DNA of 64,000 nucleotides from a virus. The notes below the pieces were generated by a model. The model saw nothing but the letters and a program-made list of their open reading frames with translations, was not told the origin of the DNA and did not search any database. Location of the stretch: IMG/VR virus record IMGVR_UViG_3300034013_000676, positions 1 to 64,000 of that record. One strand, given 5' to 3'. Below are positions 51,648-60,257 of the stretch, piece after piece (the first letter of the stretch is position 1; each line of letters begins with the position of its first letter). The position numbers were made by a program, and so were the translations under genes.

Positions 51648-53470
51648 TGATAAATCACGAATCAGTTATTATAGAAGGTTTCGGTAGCATCATAAACCAA
51701 ACCGAATTTAAGTTAAATCGCAAAGGTTTAAATGTCATTAGGGGAAAAACGGGAGCAGGTAAAACCACTATACCATCATCATTAACCTGGTGCTGGTTTG
51801 GTACAACTCTAAAAGGTAAGGCAACTGTACAAACATGGGAAGAGATAAGACCTAAGGATTTCAAGGGGACTATGGTTAGGTCAAGTTTTAACAAGGATGG
51901 AGTTAATTATGAGATTATACGTTGTATATCATATAAGAAAACTGTCTTTGGTAAAACTAAAGGAGGCTCAAACCTATTTATCCTGAAAGAAGGTATTCCT
52001 ATAGAAAGCGAAAGGAATAAAACTGATAAGCAGAAATTCATAGAGAACCTATTAGGTTACTCATTTGATTTATTCACAAACAGTATTATATTTGGGCAAA
52101 AGCTTAAAAGGATAATTGAGGAATCAGGCCCAAATAAAAAGAAAATATTTGATGAAGCCTTCGAAGTATTATTCATCGATGAGGCTAAAAAGAAAACAGA
52201 AAAAGAAAGAGATAAGGTCAATGGTTCTTTAAAAGATATAGAGAGCGAATATGACCATATCTCTAAACTTGTTGAAGATGCAATTGAGAATTATGAGGAT
52301 GCCTTAGATTTCGAAAAGAAATTTGAAAAGAACCGAGAAAAGAATCTAGGTAAATTATCAGAAAACAAATCTAATATCACTAAGAAACTTGATAAACTCA
52401 AGGTTGAGATATCAAAACAAAAAATCGATGAAGCTAAGGGGTTAAAGGATAAACTCTCTGAGATAGAAAGAAAAATAGAAAAATCCGAGAAGTCAAATCA
52501 AAGGTTAATAAAGTTAGAAAGGGATATTAATTACCTAGTTAAATCGATAGCTGATAAGGAGAAAGAACTTAAAAATATAAAGAATGGTGAATGCCCTTTA
52601 TGTAAGTCAGAGATAACATCAAAGAAAACCTCACATCTAAGAGATGATATAAAAACAGTTATCAAGGATTTAAAAGTTGACTTAGTTAACCTTCGTAATA
52701 AAAGAGAAAACACCTTTGAAATAGATATGAAGCATCTCAATAAGGATATGGGTAAATTACAGGAAAAACTAGGTAAGATTAAGGAAAAAGAAAAAAACCT
52801 GAAAAACCTTAAAATTAGTGAAAGTAATTATATTGATGAACTCAACTCAATTAAAGCTGATATAAAGGAATTGAATAATGAGAAGCTAGTCATAAAATCT
52901 CCTAAATATAAGGAGAAAATAAGTAAATACAAAAAGAAAAGCAAGAAACTTGCCAAGGAAATGAAATTACTAACCAAAAAGAATGATATATATAATTGGT
53001 TAATAAAAGACCCATTATCTAACAATGGTTTAAAAGCCTACATCTTTGACTCTCTATTGAGTAAAGTTAATGAGAAACTTTGGGATTTACAAAAACACTT
53101 AGGATTTAGAGTTGAATTTGGAATAGACCTTGAATCAAGCAGGAAGGATTTTTACCAAGCTATATACAAAGATGATATGATTATATTGTACACAGATTTA
53201 TCTGGGGGACAAAAACAATTAGTAGATTTCTCAGTTGCTTTAGCAATACATAAGGTTATCAGCTCTATAAGGCCAATGAACATTATATTTTTCGATGAAC
53301 CTTTCGAGGGGTTAGATGTTGACTGTGTTGATATTATCTCAGAACTTATATCGGAAGAAGCTAGCGATAAATGTTTGTATATGATAACCCACCATCCAAA
53401 CTTCAATCCTATTACATCAAACAACATCCATTTTGAGTTAGATAAAAATGGCGCTACAAAAATTAACTAA
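51647..53470 (+). CDS. sbcC: SbcC/Rad50-type ATPase, T4 gp46-like
   Basis: 607 residues. Walker A RGKTGAGKTT (residues 32-41), long coiled-coil arms (about 170-470), a zinc hook CPLC (near 314), signature LSGGQKQL (near 517), Walker B IIFFDEPFEGLD (about 545-556) and a C-terminal HHP-type switch. It is shorter than cellular Rad50, as is usual in phages. Its stop is followed by a hairpin that ends the operon. Confidence 0.92.
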   Translation: MINHESVIIEGFGSIINQTEFKLNRKGLNVIRGKTGAGKTTIPSSLTWCWFGTTLKGKATVQTWEEIRPKDFKGTMVRSSFNKDGVNYEIIRCISYKKTVFGKTKGGSNLFILKEGIPIESERNKTDKQKFIENLLGYSFDLFTNSIIFGQKLKRIIEESGPNKKKIFDEAFEVLFIDEAKKKTEKERDKVNGSLKDIESEYDHISKLVEDAIENYEDALDFEKKFEKNREKNLGKLSENKSNITKKLDKLKVEISKQKIDEAKGLKDKLSEIERKIEKSEKSNQRLIKLERDINYLVKSIADKEKELKNIKNGECPLCKSEITSKKTSHLRDDIKTVIKDLKVDLVNLRNKRENTFEIDMKHLNKDMGKLQEKLGKIKEKEKNLKNLKISESNYIDELNSIKADIKELNNEKLVIKSPKYKEKISKYKKKSKKLAKEMKLLTKKNDIYNWLIKDPLSNNGLKAYIFDSLLSKVNEKLWDLQKHLGFRVEFGIDLESSRKDFYQAIYKDDMIILYTDLSGGQKQLVDFSVALAIHKVISSIRPMNIIFFDEPFEGLDVDCVDIISELISEEASDKCLYMITHHPNFNPITSNNIHFELDKNGATKIN

Positions 53471-53499
53471 GTACTAGTCTGGCCCTAAAGTCTAGTACT
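53470..53499 (+). terminator. Hairpin after sbcC, possible terminator
   Basis: AGTACTAG (53470-53477) pairs with CTAGTACT (53492-53499), 8 bp, with a 14-base loop. The following TATTTAAAAT is AT-rich but not a pure T run, so efficiency is doubtful. The right arm also carries the AGTACTATTTA motif (TACTAT 53496-53501), so it may double as a promoter 24 bases before the next ATG. Confidence 0.5.
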
Positions 53500-53519
53500 A
53501 TTTAAAATAAACACGAGAT

Positions 53520-54062
53520 ATGAGTAACGGTAAAAGAAAAGGTAACAAAGCTGAAAGGGAACTGGCTAAATGGTGGAAAACATGGTCAGGCTTTGAATTT
53601 ACTCGGGTACCAGCTTCTGGGGGATTAAGGTGGAAAACTATGGTTAACACAACCACCTCAGATTTAATATGTGCTGATGACCGACACAATAGAAGGTTTC
53701 AATTCTCAATTGAATCTAAATCCTATAAGGATATAAACTTCGAACATCTTATATTGGGTAACAAGAACTCAGCAATAAGGAATTTCTGGGACCAATGTAA
53801 TACAGATGCAGAAAGAAGTAATAAGGTACCCATACTCTTTATGAGGTACAATGGTATGTCTAAAAATACCTGGTTTGTAGTAATGCCTAGTTACGTATAT
53901 AACCTATTCTTTCCTACACTAGTTAAATTTGATCACAATAGGTTTGTAGTAAGTGGACCTGATAACATTGTCATCATGAACTCAAATGATTTACTAAAAA
54001 CAGATTATATGAAACTTCACTTAACCCTTAAAAAATTAAGAAAGAATGACAAAGCAGAATAA
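53520..54062 (+). CDS. PD-(D/E)XK endonuclease, Holliday-junction-resolvase-like
   Basis: 180 residues. KGNKAERELAKWWK is the N-terminal acidic helix (catalytic Glu), TSDLICADD supplies the metal-binding Asp and FSIESKSYKD the ExK motif. This is the archaeal Hjc/phage resolvase arrangement. It could cut recombination junctions or heads of concatemers before packaging. It overlaps the NusG-like gene by 17 bases. Confidence 0.72.
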   Translation: MSNGKRKGNKAERELAKWWKTWSGFEFTRVPASGGLRWKTMVNTTTSDLICADDRHNRRFQFSIESKSYKDINFEHLILGNKNSAIRNFWDQCNTDAERSNKVPILFMRYNGMSKNTWFVVMPSYVYNLFFPTLVKFDHNRFVVSGPDNIVIMNSNDLLKTDYMKLHLTLKKLRKNDKAE

Positions 54063-54774
54063 GTTACCCAAAAAAGTATGGTGCATAGCTTACATTAATC
54101 GTGACAAATTAGAATTGGTAGAAACAGAGTTAAGAAGGTATGGTTATAAAGTTGAGGCTTATATCCCAACAGTTAAAATCCTTAAGAAGAAATTTAAGAA
54201 CAAGGACGTATTTGAGGAAACCCCTTTATTATTTAATTATGGATTCTTTAGGTTAAAGTATAATGATGCATGTAACCCAGATTTCTTAATGGAACTAAGG
54301 AGCCGGATTACGTGCATTTATGCTTGGGTAAAGGACCCAATATCCAATCTATCTAAATTAGGTAAACTAAGGATGGATAACCATAACTTTATAAAAGCTA
54401 TGCCAGCCTCTGCCATTTGCACAGACCAAGAAGTTGCCAACTTGGTTAAGGAAGCAGAAAAATCTAGTGTATTTTCAGCTGATGAAATTAATAGACTAAG
54501 TAAGGGGGATTATATTACACTTAAGGGTTACCCATTTGATGATATGCCAGCAAAAATCATAAGTATCAATAAGAGTAATAAAACTGTAAGAGTAAAACTT
54601 TTAACAGAAGGTATATTTGATAAGGTTACACTAGCTTTCGAGAATGTATTCTACACAGTTTACCAGGGTTATGATGATAGCCTAACTAAGGGTGATAACT
54701 ATGATGAAATGATTGCCAATAAACACAAAACCAATAAGGTTGATAAAATGATATTCGAAAACTATGGCGAGTAA
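54046..54774 (+). CDS. NusG/RfaH-like transcription factor
   Basis: 242 residues. The N-terminal NGN-like domain (residues 10-75): KVWCIAYINRDKLELVE, RYGYKVEAYIPTVK, then ETPLLFNYGFFRL. A C-terminal KOW-like domain at about 165-210 reads LSKGDYITLKGYPFDDMPAKI then NKTVRVKLL. NGN proteins bind RNA polymerase and alter pausing/termination; a phage paralog could act as an antiterminator through the many terminators of this genome. The middle stretch (85-160) is longer than usual. Confidence 0.72.
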   Translation: MTKQNKLPKKVWCIAYINRDKLELVETELRRYGYKVEAYIPTVKILKKKFKNKDVFEETPLLFNYGFFRLKYNDACNPDFLMELRSRITCIYAWVKDPISNLSKLGKLRMDNHNFIKAMPASAICTDQEVANLVKEAEKSSVFSADEINRLSKGDYITLKGYPFDDMPAKIISINKSNKTVRVKLLTEGIFDKVTLAFENVFYTVYQGYDDSLTKGDNYDEMIANKHKTNKVDKMIFENYGE

Positions 54775-55762
54775 AAACAAATTAGCTTGGGGGATACTTA
54801 GCGATGATGAGAAAGGGGCTTTAGTACTAAGTATACAACATGGTAAATCAACATGGCAAGCCGGAGAGATAATGAATAAAGCTCATTACAAATATTTGGA
54901 GATACAAGCTAGAGCAAATCATTTTTTTAAAATGTTTACTCTATATTTTGAATCAACTGGTAACATAAAGATACCTATGGATATAGCTCTAAATAGGGAT
55001 TTTAGGGAATTTATATTACTAACGGTATTTGAAAGGAGAACCTTAAAAGAAGCTATAAAAACATTAGGAATTAAATCAGCATTTATTGTACCTCAAGCAA
55101 GGACAAGGATTATAGGGGAGAGTCTAAAGCAATTATGCGAAGATGATAACCCAATAGCTCAGAGCCTATATGATTTAATAATGGATTTCGATAGATGGAA
55201 CAATTCAAGGATATTACCTATTGATTACCAAGAACCCTCTGCCTTCAAACGTAGGAATAAAACACGATTACTAAAACATTTAAAGAACCTATCAGAACTA
55301 GACCCTTATCATATAAAGAGGTTTACAGACAGGTTTAGAGCAAAGAACACAGATAGGAAACCCTACTACATTGCCTTACTGTCCAGTTCATTTGAGGGAG
55401 GCTATGAAGTACTTCCCGTAAAAAGGAAAACTGATATAATCGAATACACATCAAAGAAGCTTAGGTTATACCTATTCAAGGAAAAGGTGGATGCAGATGA
55501 ATTCGGTTTCTTAGTTAGTAGGTATCTTAGGGATGGTAATAAGGATTGTAAATCAGGACAAAGGTTTTGGCCATTATATCGTAAGTCTATTAATTGTGCG
55601 GTTAATTACTTAGAGGTTAATAACATCATTACAAGGAGAAAACATTTAGAGAAAGCATTTAGAGACACAGACCATCTGGTTATCAGGAAACTTAGTAAGA
55701 AAGCTAATGATGTATCAGATGCTCAGGTAAGAGTAAACCCGGATAAATTCTGGGATATCTAA
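54764..55762 (+). CDS. Unknown 332-residue basic protein of the transcription/recombination cluster
   Basis: Coupled to the NusG-like gene (11-base overlap). Helical and basic; LSDDEKGALVLSIQHGKSTWQAGEIMN at the start could be a helix-turn-helix; ERRTLKEAIKTLGIKSA is a further possible one. FKRRNKTRLLKHLK is strongly basic. No known polymerase or nuclease motif. It may be a transcription factor acting with NusG or a DNA-packaging accessory protein. It is the last gene before the first host-type promoter of the right arm. Confidence 0.5.
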   Translation: MASKNKLAWGILSDDEKGALVLSIQHGKSTWQAGEIMNKAHYKYLEIQARANHFFKMFTLYFESTGNIKIPMDIALNRDFREFILLTVFERRTLKEAIKTLGIKSAFIVPQARTRIIGESLKQLCEDDNPIAQSLYDLIMDFDRWNNSRILPIDYQEPSAFKRRNKTRLLKHLKNLSELDPYHIKRFTDRFRAKNTDRKPYYIALLSSSFEGGYEVLPVKRKTDIIEYTSKKLRLYLFKEKVDADEFGFLVSRYLRDGNKDCKSGQRFWPLYRKSINCAVNYLEVNNIITRRKHLEKAFRDTDHLVIRKLSKKANDVSDAQVRVNPDKFWDI

Positions 55763-55786
55763 GTGTTCTATTAATTTGTATATTTG
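55763..55786 (+). promoter_or_regulatory. Host-type promoter, GTGTT-N11-TATATTTG
   Basis: GTGTT 55763-55767, 11 bases, TATATTTG 55779-55786; the ATG is 28 bases further. It starts the right-arm small-gene region. Confidence 0.82.
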
Positions 55787-55813
55787 TCCTTTAATTATTA
55801 AAATATAAAAATT

Positions 55814-56344
55814 ATGATAAATAGAGCATCAACAGCAGATATTGCTAATTTAGCATTAGCTAAATCAAACCTAACCTATAAGGATTTAAAAAAAGAATGT
55901 ATCCAACGAGGTATGCCTTTCATAGATGTATTATCGGGGGATTTCCCTAGGTTAACACATTGGTTACTTAATAACCTACACAAAACTTTTAACAGTGATT
56001 TACTGGATGAATTTGATGATTTTCAGGAGAAAATTCTTAAAGAAAATGGTAAGACAGAGCTTATTCATAATTCCTTAAGATTAGGTTATCTCGGGGAAAG
56101 AGATGATGCCGAACCAGTTGTCAAAAAAGATAAAGTTATCAAAGAAAAAAAAGCACCACGGGAAAAAACTGAGGGGGGTTTATTTAAGGGTACCAAAAAG
56201 GCTTACACTTTCGATTTACAAATTAAAGGTAAAAAATTAGAGGAAGTACTTATCAAGGTTAAACGTAAATTCCCAGATGCGGTAGATAAATCAATTAAAA
56301 TATGGTTTAACAAATCCCGTAAACTAAATGCAACACATAAATAG
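55814..56344 (+). CDS. Unknown basic protein behind a host-type promoter
   Basis: 176 residues. An N-terminal helical domain (residues 1-85), a Lys/Glu linker (VKKDKVIKEKKAPREKTEGG) and a basic C-terminal domain of about 55 residues (YTFDLQIKGKKLEEVLIKVKRKF). The two-domain build with a charged linker is common in nucleic-acid-binding proteins. It overlaps the next gene by 17 bases. Probably an early gene. Confidence 0.5.
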   Translation: MINRASTADIANLALAKSNLTYKDLKKECIQRGMPFIDVLSGDFPRLTHWLLNNLHKTFNSDLLDEFDDFQEKILKENGKTELIHNSLRLGYLGERDDAEPVVKKDKVIKEKKAPREKTEGGLFKGTKKAYTFDLQIKGKKLEEVLIKVKRKFPDAVDKSIKIWFNKSRKLNATHK

Positions 56345-56702
56345 GAGGCCAGTACAACCTAATAAATGGTACATAGTCGATACTAACAGAATATCTAAGC
56401 TTAACAAAGTTCCTAGACTATTCAAGAATAAGTTTGACAATAGTTACCAAGCTAAAACCTGTATACGAAAATACCTAGGTGATAGTATTAGGTTCGATTA
56501 TATTAAAGGGAGTCAAGCTATCGAATTAGGGATGACTGTTATGAATAGAGATCCCCAAGTTTGGGGTAAACCGGGTTTCTTTGGAAGGAAATATGACTAT
56601 GAAGAAGAGGACACCACCTGGAGAAATAGGAAAACCTATCGAACTCGTTTCAGAAGGCACAACAGAAAAAAGAATGGGTTTTATTATAAACGTAAGGCAT
56701 GA
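56328..56702 (+). CDS. Unknown 124-residue basic protein
   Basis: Lys/Arg-rich, with C-terminal half full of Arg (NRKTYRTRFRRHNRKKNG) and Tyr. It has an alpha/beta N-terminal half (RPVQPNKWYIVDTNRI). Very basic C-termini usually bind nucleic acid. ATGA overlap with the next gene. No family seen. Confidence 0.5.
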   Translation: MQHINRRPVQPNKWYIVDTNRISKLNKVPRLFKNKFDNSYQAKTCIRKYLGDSIRFDYIKGSQAIELGMTVMNRDPQVWGKPGFFGRKYDYEEEDTTWRNRKTYRTRFRRHNRKKNGFYYKRKA

Positions 56703-57337
56703 GAAAAAAACCATCAAATAATTACTCGAAGAGTGATTTCGTTCAAGGGTTATTTAAAGGTGATCTAGAAAGATTCCTTAAAAGGGTGTATAAGAAAAGT
56801 GGGAATGAATTAAACTTTTCTACAACTTTACCCAAATGGGCCAAGGAGGACCAAGAGTTAGTTAATTTTATAAGGAGGAGGAATTTTCCGGGATTAATGA
56901 ATAACCTATGCAATATACATTTGGTTATGATGAAATATTATAAATCCGAATTAACCCTGGAATCCTTTAAATTAACAGAAAGATTAGAGGATGTACTATC
57001 TGATGAAATATGGAAATATGTTTCAGAGAAAAAGAGATATGATACCCTTATATTAGGTAAGGCTGAGATTAAGGTACCTAAGAAGGAAGCCTTAAGAGAA
57101 TTAAAGAAAAGGGGTTTTGTTAAGGTTATAGACTTCGAAAACTATGATCCAACTATGGGTCATATAATTACTGGGGGTAAACTCAAGAATATTAAATTAT
57201 ACTACCCCATGAATTTTAAAGTGGGAAGGTATATAACCAAAGACCCAGATGATATTTCTAAACCAAGTGTTATATTAGCCCAGGAATTTATAGGGTTAAA
57301 GGCATTCACTAGAATAATAACTCCGAAAGATAGATAA
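56699..57337 (+). CDS. Unknown 212-residue protein
   Basis: Helical N-terminal 120 residues (LERFLKRVYKKSGNELNF, VSEKKRYDTLILGKAEI), then a more beta-like C-terminal part (KNIKLYYPMNFKVGRYI). It overlaps the basic protein upstream by 4 bases. No recognisable motif. Confidence 0.5.
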   Translation: MRKKPSNNYSKSDFVQGLFKGDLERFLKRVYKKSGNELNFSTTLPKWAKEDQELVNFIRRRNFPGLMNNLCNIHLVMMKYYKSELTLESFKLTERLEDVLSDEIWKYVSEKKRYDTLILGKAEIKVPKKEALRELKKRGFVKVIDFENYDPTMGHIITGGKLKNIKLYYPMNFKVGRYITKDPDDISKPSVILAQEFIGLKAFTRIITPKDR

Positions 57338-57350
57338 ATACTATACTAAA
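57337..57350 (+). promoter_or_regulatory. TACTAT motif before the acidic-protein gene cluster
   Basis: AAATACTATACTAA (TACTAT 57339-57344), 28 bases before the ATG at 57367. The first base overlaps the previous stop codon. Confidence 0.4.
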
Positions 57351-57366
57351 TAAACAATCATATATT

Positions 57367-57663
57367 ATGAGCGAAATTAAATTAGAGGTACGAAGATACC
57401 GGGTCCCAATAGGTAGGACAACAAAACCTAATGAGGAAGGTGAAATGGTTAAGCTGGTATCATACCAGGAAGTTGACTTAAAGGATTACTACAAAGATTC
57501 CGAGGAAATTACCATTGAGGGAATAGAATCACTCAACGATGAGGGAATTAAGGTTAATGCATATAATTCTAGACAGTTAAGTTTTGCTCAGAAAGATGAT
57601 ACTATTGTAAGTATATATAAAAAGGTTATCTGCAAACCTAAAACAGCAGAGTCTAAACATTAA
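57367..57663 (+). CDS. Unknown 98-residue protein
   Basis: Beta-rich start (IKLEVRRYRVPIGRTTKP), acidic middle, then a Lys-rich end (KVICKPKTAESK). It is followed after 23 bases by the acidic repeat protein. No family is recognised. Confidence 0.45.
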   Translation: MSEIKLEVRRYRVPIGRTTKPNEEGEMVKLVSYQEVDLKDYYKDSEEITIEGIESLNDEGIKVNAYNSRQLSFAQKDDTIVSIYKKVICKPKTAESKH

Positions 57664-57686
57664 TTAATATTAAACAATTTTTAAAG

Positions 57687-58397
57687 ATGGCAAAAGAAGC
57701 AAAAAAATCCCAATTCGAAATCTCTGACTTAGAGGGGAAAAAGTTGAAAACTGTAAATGAGCTAGGAAATGGCTTCGCTCGTTTAACATTCGAAGGAGGC
57801 TCAGCAATCGTTGCACAAGTAGTACCAATAGCAATGACCGTTAAAGGTTCTGCTGAAGAGGATGATGAAGATGAGGATGAAGTATCTGTAGAGGATATGA
57901 AAGTCGCTCTTCTTGAATCTGGTATGACCAAAAAGGCTTTAAACAAATTATCTGATGAGGCTCTTCAAGAAGCATTCGAAGCTTTAACCGAGGATGAAGA
58001 CGAAGAGGAAGAGGATGATGAAGACGAAGAGGAAGAGGATGATGAAGAGGAAGAAGAGGAAGAAGAGGATGATGACGAAGATGATGAGGATGATGACGAA
58101 GATGATGAGGATGATGACGAAGATGAAGAAGATGAGGATGATGACGAAGATGATGAGGATGATGAGGATGAAGAGGAAGATGATGAGGATGATGAGGATG
58201 AAGAGGAAGAGGATGATGAGGATGAATCTGCGGGCATTACCAAATCTGAATTAGAGGAAGCTGACTTCGACGACTTGGAGGATATGATTGATGACAACGA
58301 ATATGACATCGACATTGAAGAGTACGATGCTGATAACAAAAAATCAGTTGAGAAATTAAGAAAAGCAGTTGCCAAAGCAGCTGGTATCAAATTGTAA
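57687..58397 (+). CDS. Acidic protein with a long Glu/Asp tract and SAP-like ends
   Basis: 236 residues. Residues 1-65 form a small beta-type domain (KLKTVNELGNGFARLTFEGG); residues 68-99 include a helical segment VEDMKVALLESGMTKKALNKLS. Residues 105-185 are almost only Glu and Asp from repeated GAW/GAT codons. The end (TKSELEEADFDDLEDMI...KLRKAVAKAAGI) is again helix-like, similar to SAP/HeH ends. The acidic tract could mimic DNA or bind a basic protein. The next gene encodes a basic protein. Confidence 0.6.
   Translation: MAKEAKKSQFEISDLEGKKLKTVNELGNGFARLTFEGGSAIVAQVVPIAMTVKGSAEEDDEDEDEVSVEDMKVALLESGMTKKALNKLSDEALQEAFEALTEDEDEEEEDDEDEEEEDDEEEEEEEEDDDEDDEDDDEDDEDDDEDEEDEDDDEDDEDDEDEEEDDEDDEDEEEEDDEDESAGITKSELEEADFDDLEDMIDDNEYDIDIEEYDADNKKSVEKLRKAVAKAAGIKL
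58004..58226. repeat. Low-complexity GAW/GAR repeat coding for Glu/Asp
   Basis: Imperfect repetition of gatgaagacgaagaggaag-like units. In other frames it makes poly-Ser and Met/Arg/Lys ORFs that are shadows. Such repeats can expand and contract by slippage. Confidence 0.8.
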
Positions 58398-58428
58398 ACC
58401 TAACATTAATTATTTAAATACTTTCATT

Positions 58429-58761
58429 ATGGCGACAGCTAAGAAAACAGTAAAAGCGGACACGGCTCCGGCAAAAGAGGAAACAACAAAGAAAAAAAGA
58501 GTTCCTAAAGAAAAGAGTACAGAGAATTACGCACATTTAAACCTAACGGTTGATGGGGATGTAACTACAAGAACTCGAGTTATGCATATAAGAGGGTTTG
58601 GGGTTCAAATCGAAACTACAGTATCTCACAAAGGTATCCCGGTATCAGTAGCAACAAACTTCGTTCAAGGGTTAAAACCAAAATCGAAAAAAGAGGCTAA
58701 GTTCTTGGTTATCGACAAAGGTCCAAAACCAAAGAAAGATAAAAAAGCTAAAAAAGCCTAA
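58429..58761 (+). CDS. Small basic protein
   Basis: 110 residues from ATG 58429 (the in-frame extension to 58369 overlaps the acidic gene and is not used). Lys/Thr/Ala-rich N-terminus (KKTVKADTAPAKEETTKKKR), a central beta-like domain (YAHLNLTVDGDVTTRTRVM...VSHKGIPVSVATNF) and a Lys-rich end (PKPKKDKKAKKA). The terminator at 58786 follows. The charge balance with the preceding acidic protein suggests they may be partners. Confidence 0.55.
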   Translation: MATAKKTVKADTAPAKEETTKKKRVPKEKSTENYAHLNLTVDGDVTTRTRVMHIRGFGVQIETTVSHKGIPVSVATNFVQGLKPKSKKEAKFLVIDKGPKPKKDKKAKKA

Positions 58762-58785
58762 GCATAAGGCAACCTAATTATTATG

Positions 58786-58815
58786 AAAATCCCGCGGTTA
58801 AATCCCCGGGATTTT
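58786..58815 (+). terminator. Terminator
   Basis: AAAATCCCG (58786-58794) pairs with CGGGATTTT (58807-58815), 9 bp, with a 12-base loop, followed by TTT. It ends the 57367-58761 cluster just before the next promoter. Confidence 0.85.
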
Positions 58816-58818
58816 TTT

Positions 58819-58842
58819 GTGTTTTTATATTTTGTATATTTG
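58819..58842 (+). promoter_or_regulatory. Host-type promoter, GTGTT-N11-TATATTTG
   Basis: GTGTT 58819-58823, 11 bases, TATATTTG 58835-58842, 34 bases before the ATG at 58876. It follows a terminator directly, so the gene group 58876-60247 is an independent transcription unit. Confidence 0.82.
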
Positions 58843-58875
58843 TCCTATAAATAATTAATTAAAAAATATCTAATA

Positions 58876-59211
58876 ATGGCAAAGATAACCAAAGTAAGAG
58901 TACCTAAAGATGTTCATGATTACCTATTAAAGATGGGTAAATTTAACCGAGGAAAAACCGCTACAGAAATATCGGATATTATACAAGATATTAGGCGAAT
59001 AAAGCTAAGTATATTAGACCTAAGGTTAAAACTGAAAAATACAGGTCTAAACAATCTTGACAGGTATTTTAAAGAAGTAGAAGCATTAAGAGAATTAACA
59101 GAGGACAGGCGTCAAATAATTATTTTCGATTACCTAATACTAGAGCTTACCCAAATAGAACATAAATTTCCCAATATTGCTCTTAATAAAATTGTAGAAC
59201 CTTTAGAATAA
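58876..59211 (+). CDS. Unknown 111-residue helical protein
   Basis: Starts ITKVRVPKDVHDYLLKMGK and is otherwise a long helix pair (IRRIKLSILDLRLKLKN, LREL...). No catalytic or membrane feature. Stop overlaps the next start by 1 base (TAATG). First gene behind a promoter. Confidence 0.5.
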   Translation: MAKITKVRVPKDVHDYLLKMGKFNRGKTATEISDIIQDIRRIKLSILDLRLKLKNTGLNNLDRYFKEVEALRELTEDRRQIIIFDYLILELTQIEHKFPNIALNKIVEPLE

Positions 59212-59888
59212 TGAGAAACTATAAACACTATAAACTTTACCTAAGAAATCCTAAGGAAAGATGGCTAGATTATTCATTGAGTTCTTTACCTGTCCTATTG
59301 GATAAACTTAAAAAGGACGAGGCTTTTCTAAACAGGGCCTCCCTTTTTATGCCAATCAAGAACGAGGTATTTATACCTTATAATGGTTTATCAGTTACAA
59401 AGAAGTACTCAAACATTATAAGGTTAATTATAGAACACTTGGAGTGTAGGGGTATATGGATAAACCATATCACAGATAATCACGAGGTTATTAATACAGT
59501 CCAGGTTTATGGTTATCCGGAGGATTTAGAATTAGCCATGAATGTCCTTAATTATTATGTTAATGGGATTTTAATGGTAGAGGAATATCTTATGAAGGAA
59601 TGTAGAAGAATAAAGCTTAACAGTAGACGTATAGGAAAGAAGCAGTTATATAATACCAGAACTAAAGTATCAAATAATATCAAGCTTTATATAGAAGAAC
59701 TAGAGGAAGTATTAAATGACACTATTCCATTAGTCTCCCCAGATAGGAAACTAAAGATAACAATATTATTTAGGCACATATATGAAAGTAAAAGGATTGA
59801 CTTTAAAGGTTATAAAAACTTAAAGGGCCCAACACTTAAATCAGCAACATGTAAACCTGGTTCAATTCACTTAAACAGATTAGTATGA
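59211..59888 (+). CDS. Unknown 225-residue protein
   Basis: Mostly helical and basic (YKHYKLYLRNPKERWLDYS, LMKECRRIKLNSRRIGKKQL, SRRIGKK-type clusters). It may bind nucleic acid. Overlaps the next gene by 4 bases (ATGA). No recognised family. Confidence 0.5.
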   Translation: MRNYKHYKLYLRNPKERWLDYSLSSLPVLLDKLKKDEAFLNRASLFMPIKNEVFIPYNGLSVTKKYSNIIRLIIEHLECRGIWINHITDNHEVINTVQVYGYPEDLELAMNVLNYYVNGILMVEEYLMKECRRIKLNSRRIGKKQLYNTRTKVSNNIKLYIEELEEVLNDTIPLVSPDRKLKITILFRHIYESKRIDFKGYKNLKGPTLKSATCKPGSIHLNRLV

Positions 59889-60247
59889 ATAGAGTAGAAC
59901 AAAAAATAGAACAGTTAGATAAGCTTGTCCTGAGTTATGCAATGTTAAACGAAGAGTATAAGCAGAAGGGTAAAAGGAAAGGTACAATCTATTATGAGTC
60001 TATAAAATTGATTAAAAAGAAGGTTGATAGGTTAAAGAGAGAATTAAAACAATTATCTTACGACTCAATCACCAGCTGGACTATTTTCTATGAAGAGAAT
60101 AATATTCAGTATAGAGTAAACTTCAAAATCAGTTCTACGTTAACTAGTGAGGAAGTAACAAGCTTATACCAATACAATTATCCCGAAAGATTAATACTCG
60201 GGCTGGAATATATCGAAATATTACTAATTGGCATTCCTAGAAGCTAA
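59885..60247 (+). CDS. Unknown 120-residue coiled-coil-like protein
   Basis: First half is a helix with repeated Leu/Lys/Glu (LIKKKVDRLKRELKQLS), second half is beta-like (IFYEENNIQYRVNFKI). Probably a small accessory or anti-host protein of the early operon; no direct evidence. Confidence 0.45.
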   Translation: MNRVEQKIEQLDKLVLSYAMLNEEYKQKGKRKGTIYYESIKLIKKKVDRLKRELKQLSYDSITSWTIFYEENNIQYRVNFKISSTLTSEEVTSLYQYNYPERLILGLEYIEILLIGIPRS

Positions 60248-60257
60248 TTCTGGGAAA

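Noticed and set aside
57965-58390. Minus-strand poly-Ser ORF (141 residues) and plus-strand Met/Lys ORF at 57994-58254
   Set aside because: Both are out-of-frame readings of the GAW/GAR repeat coding for Glu/Asp.
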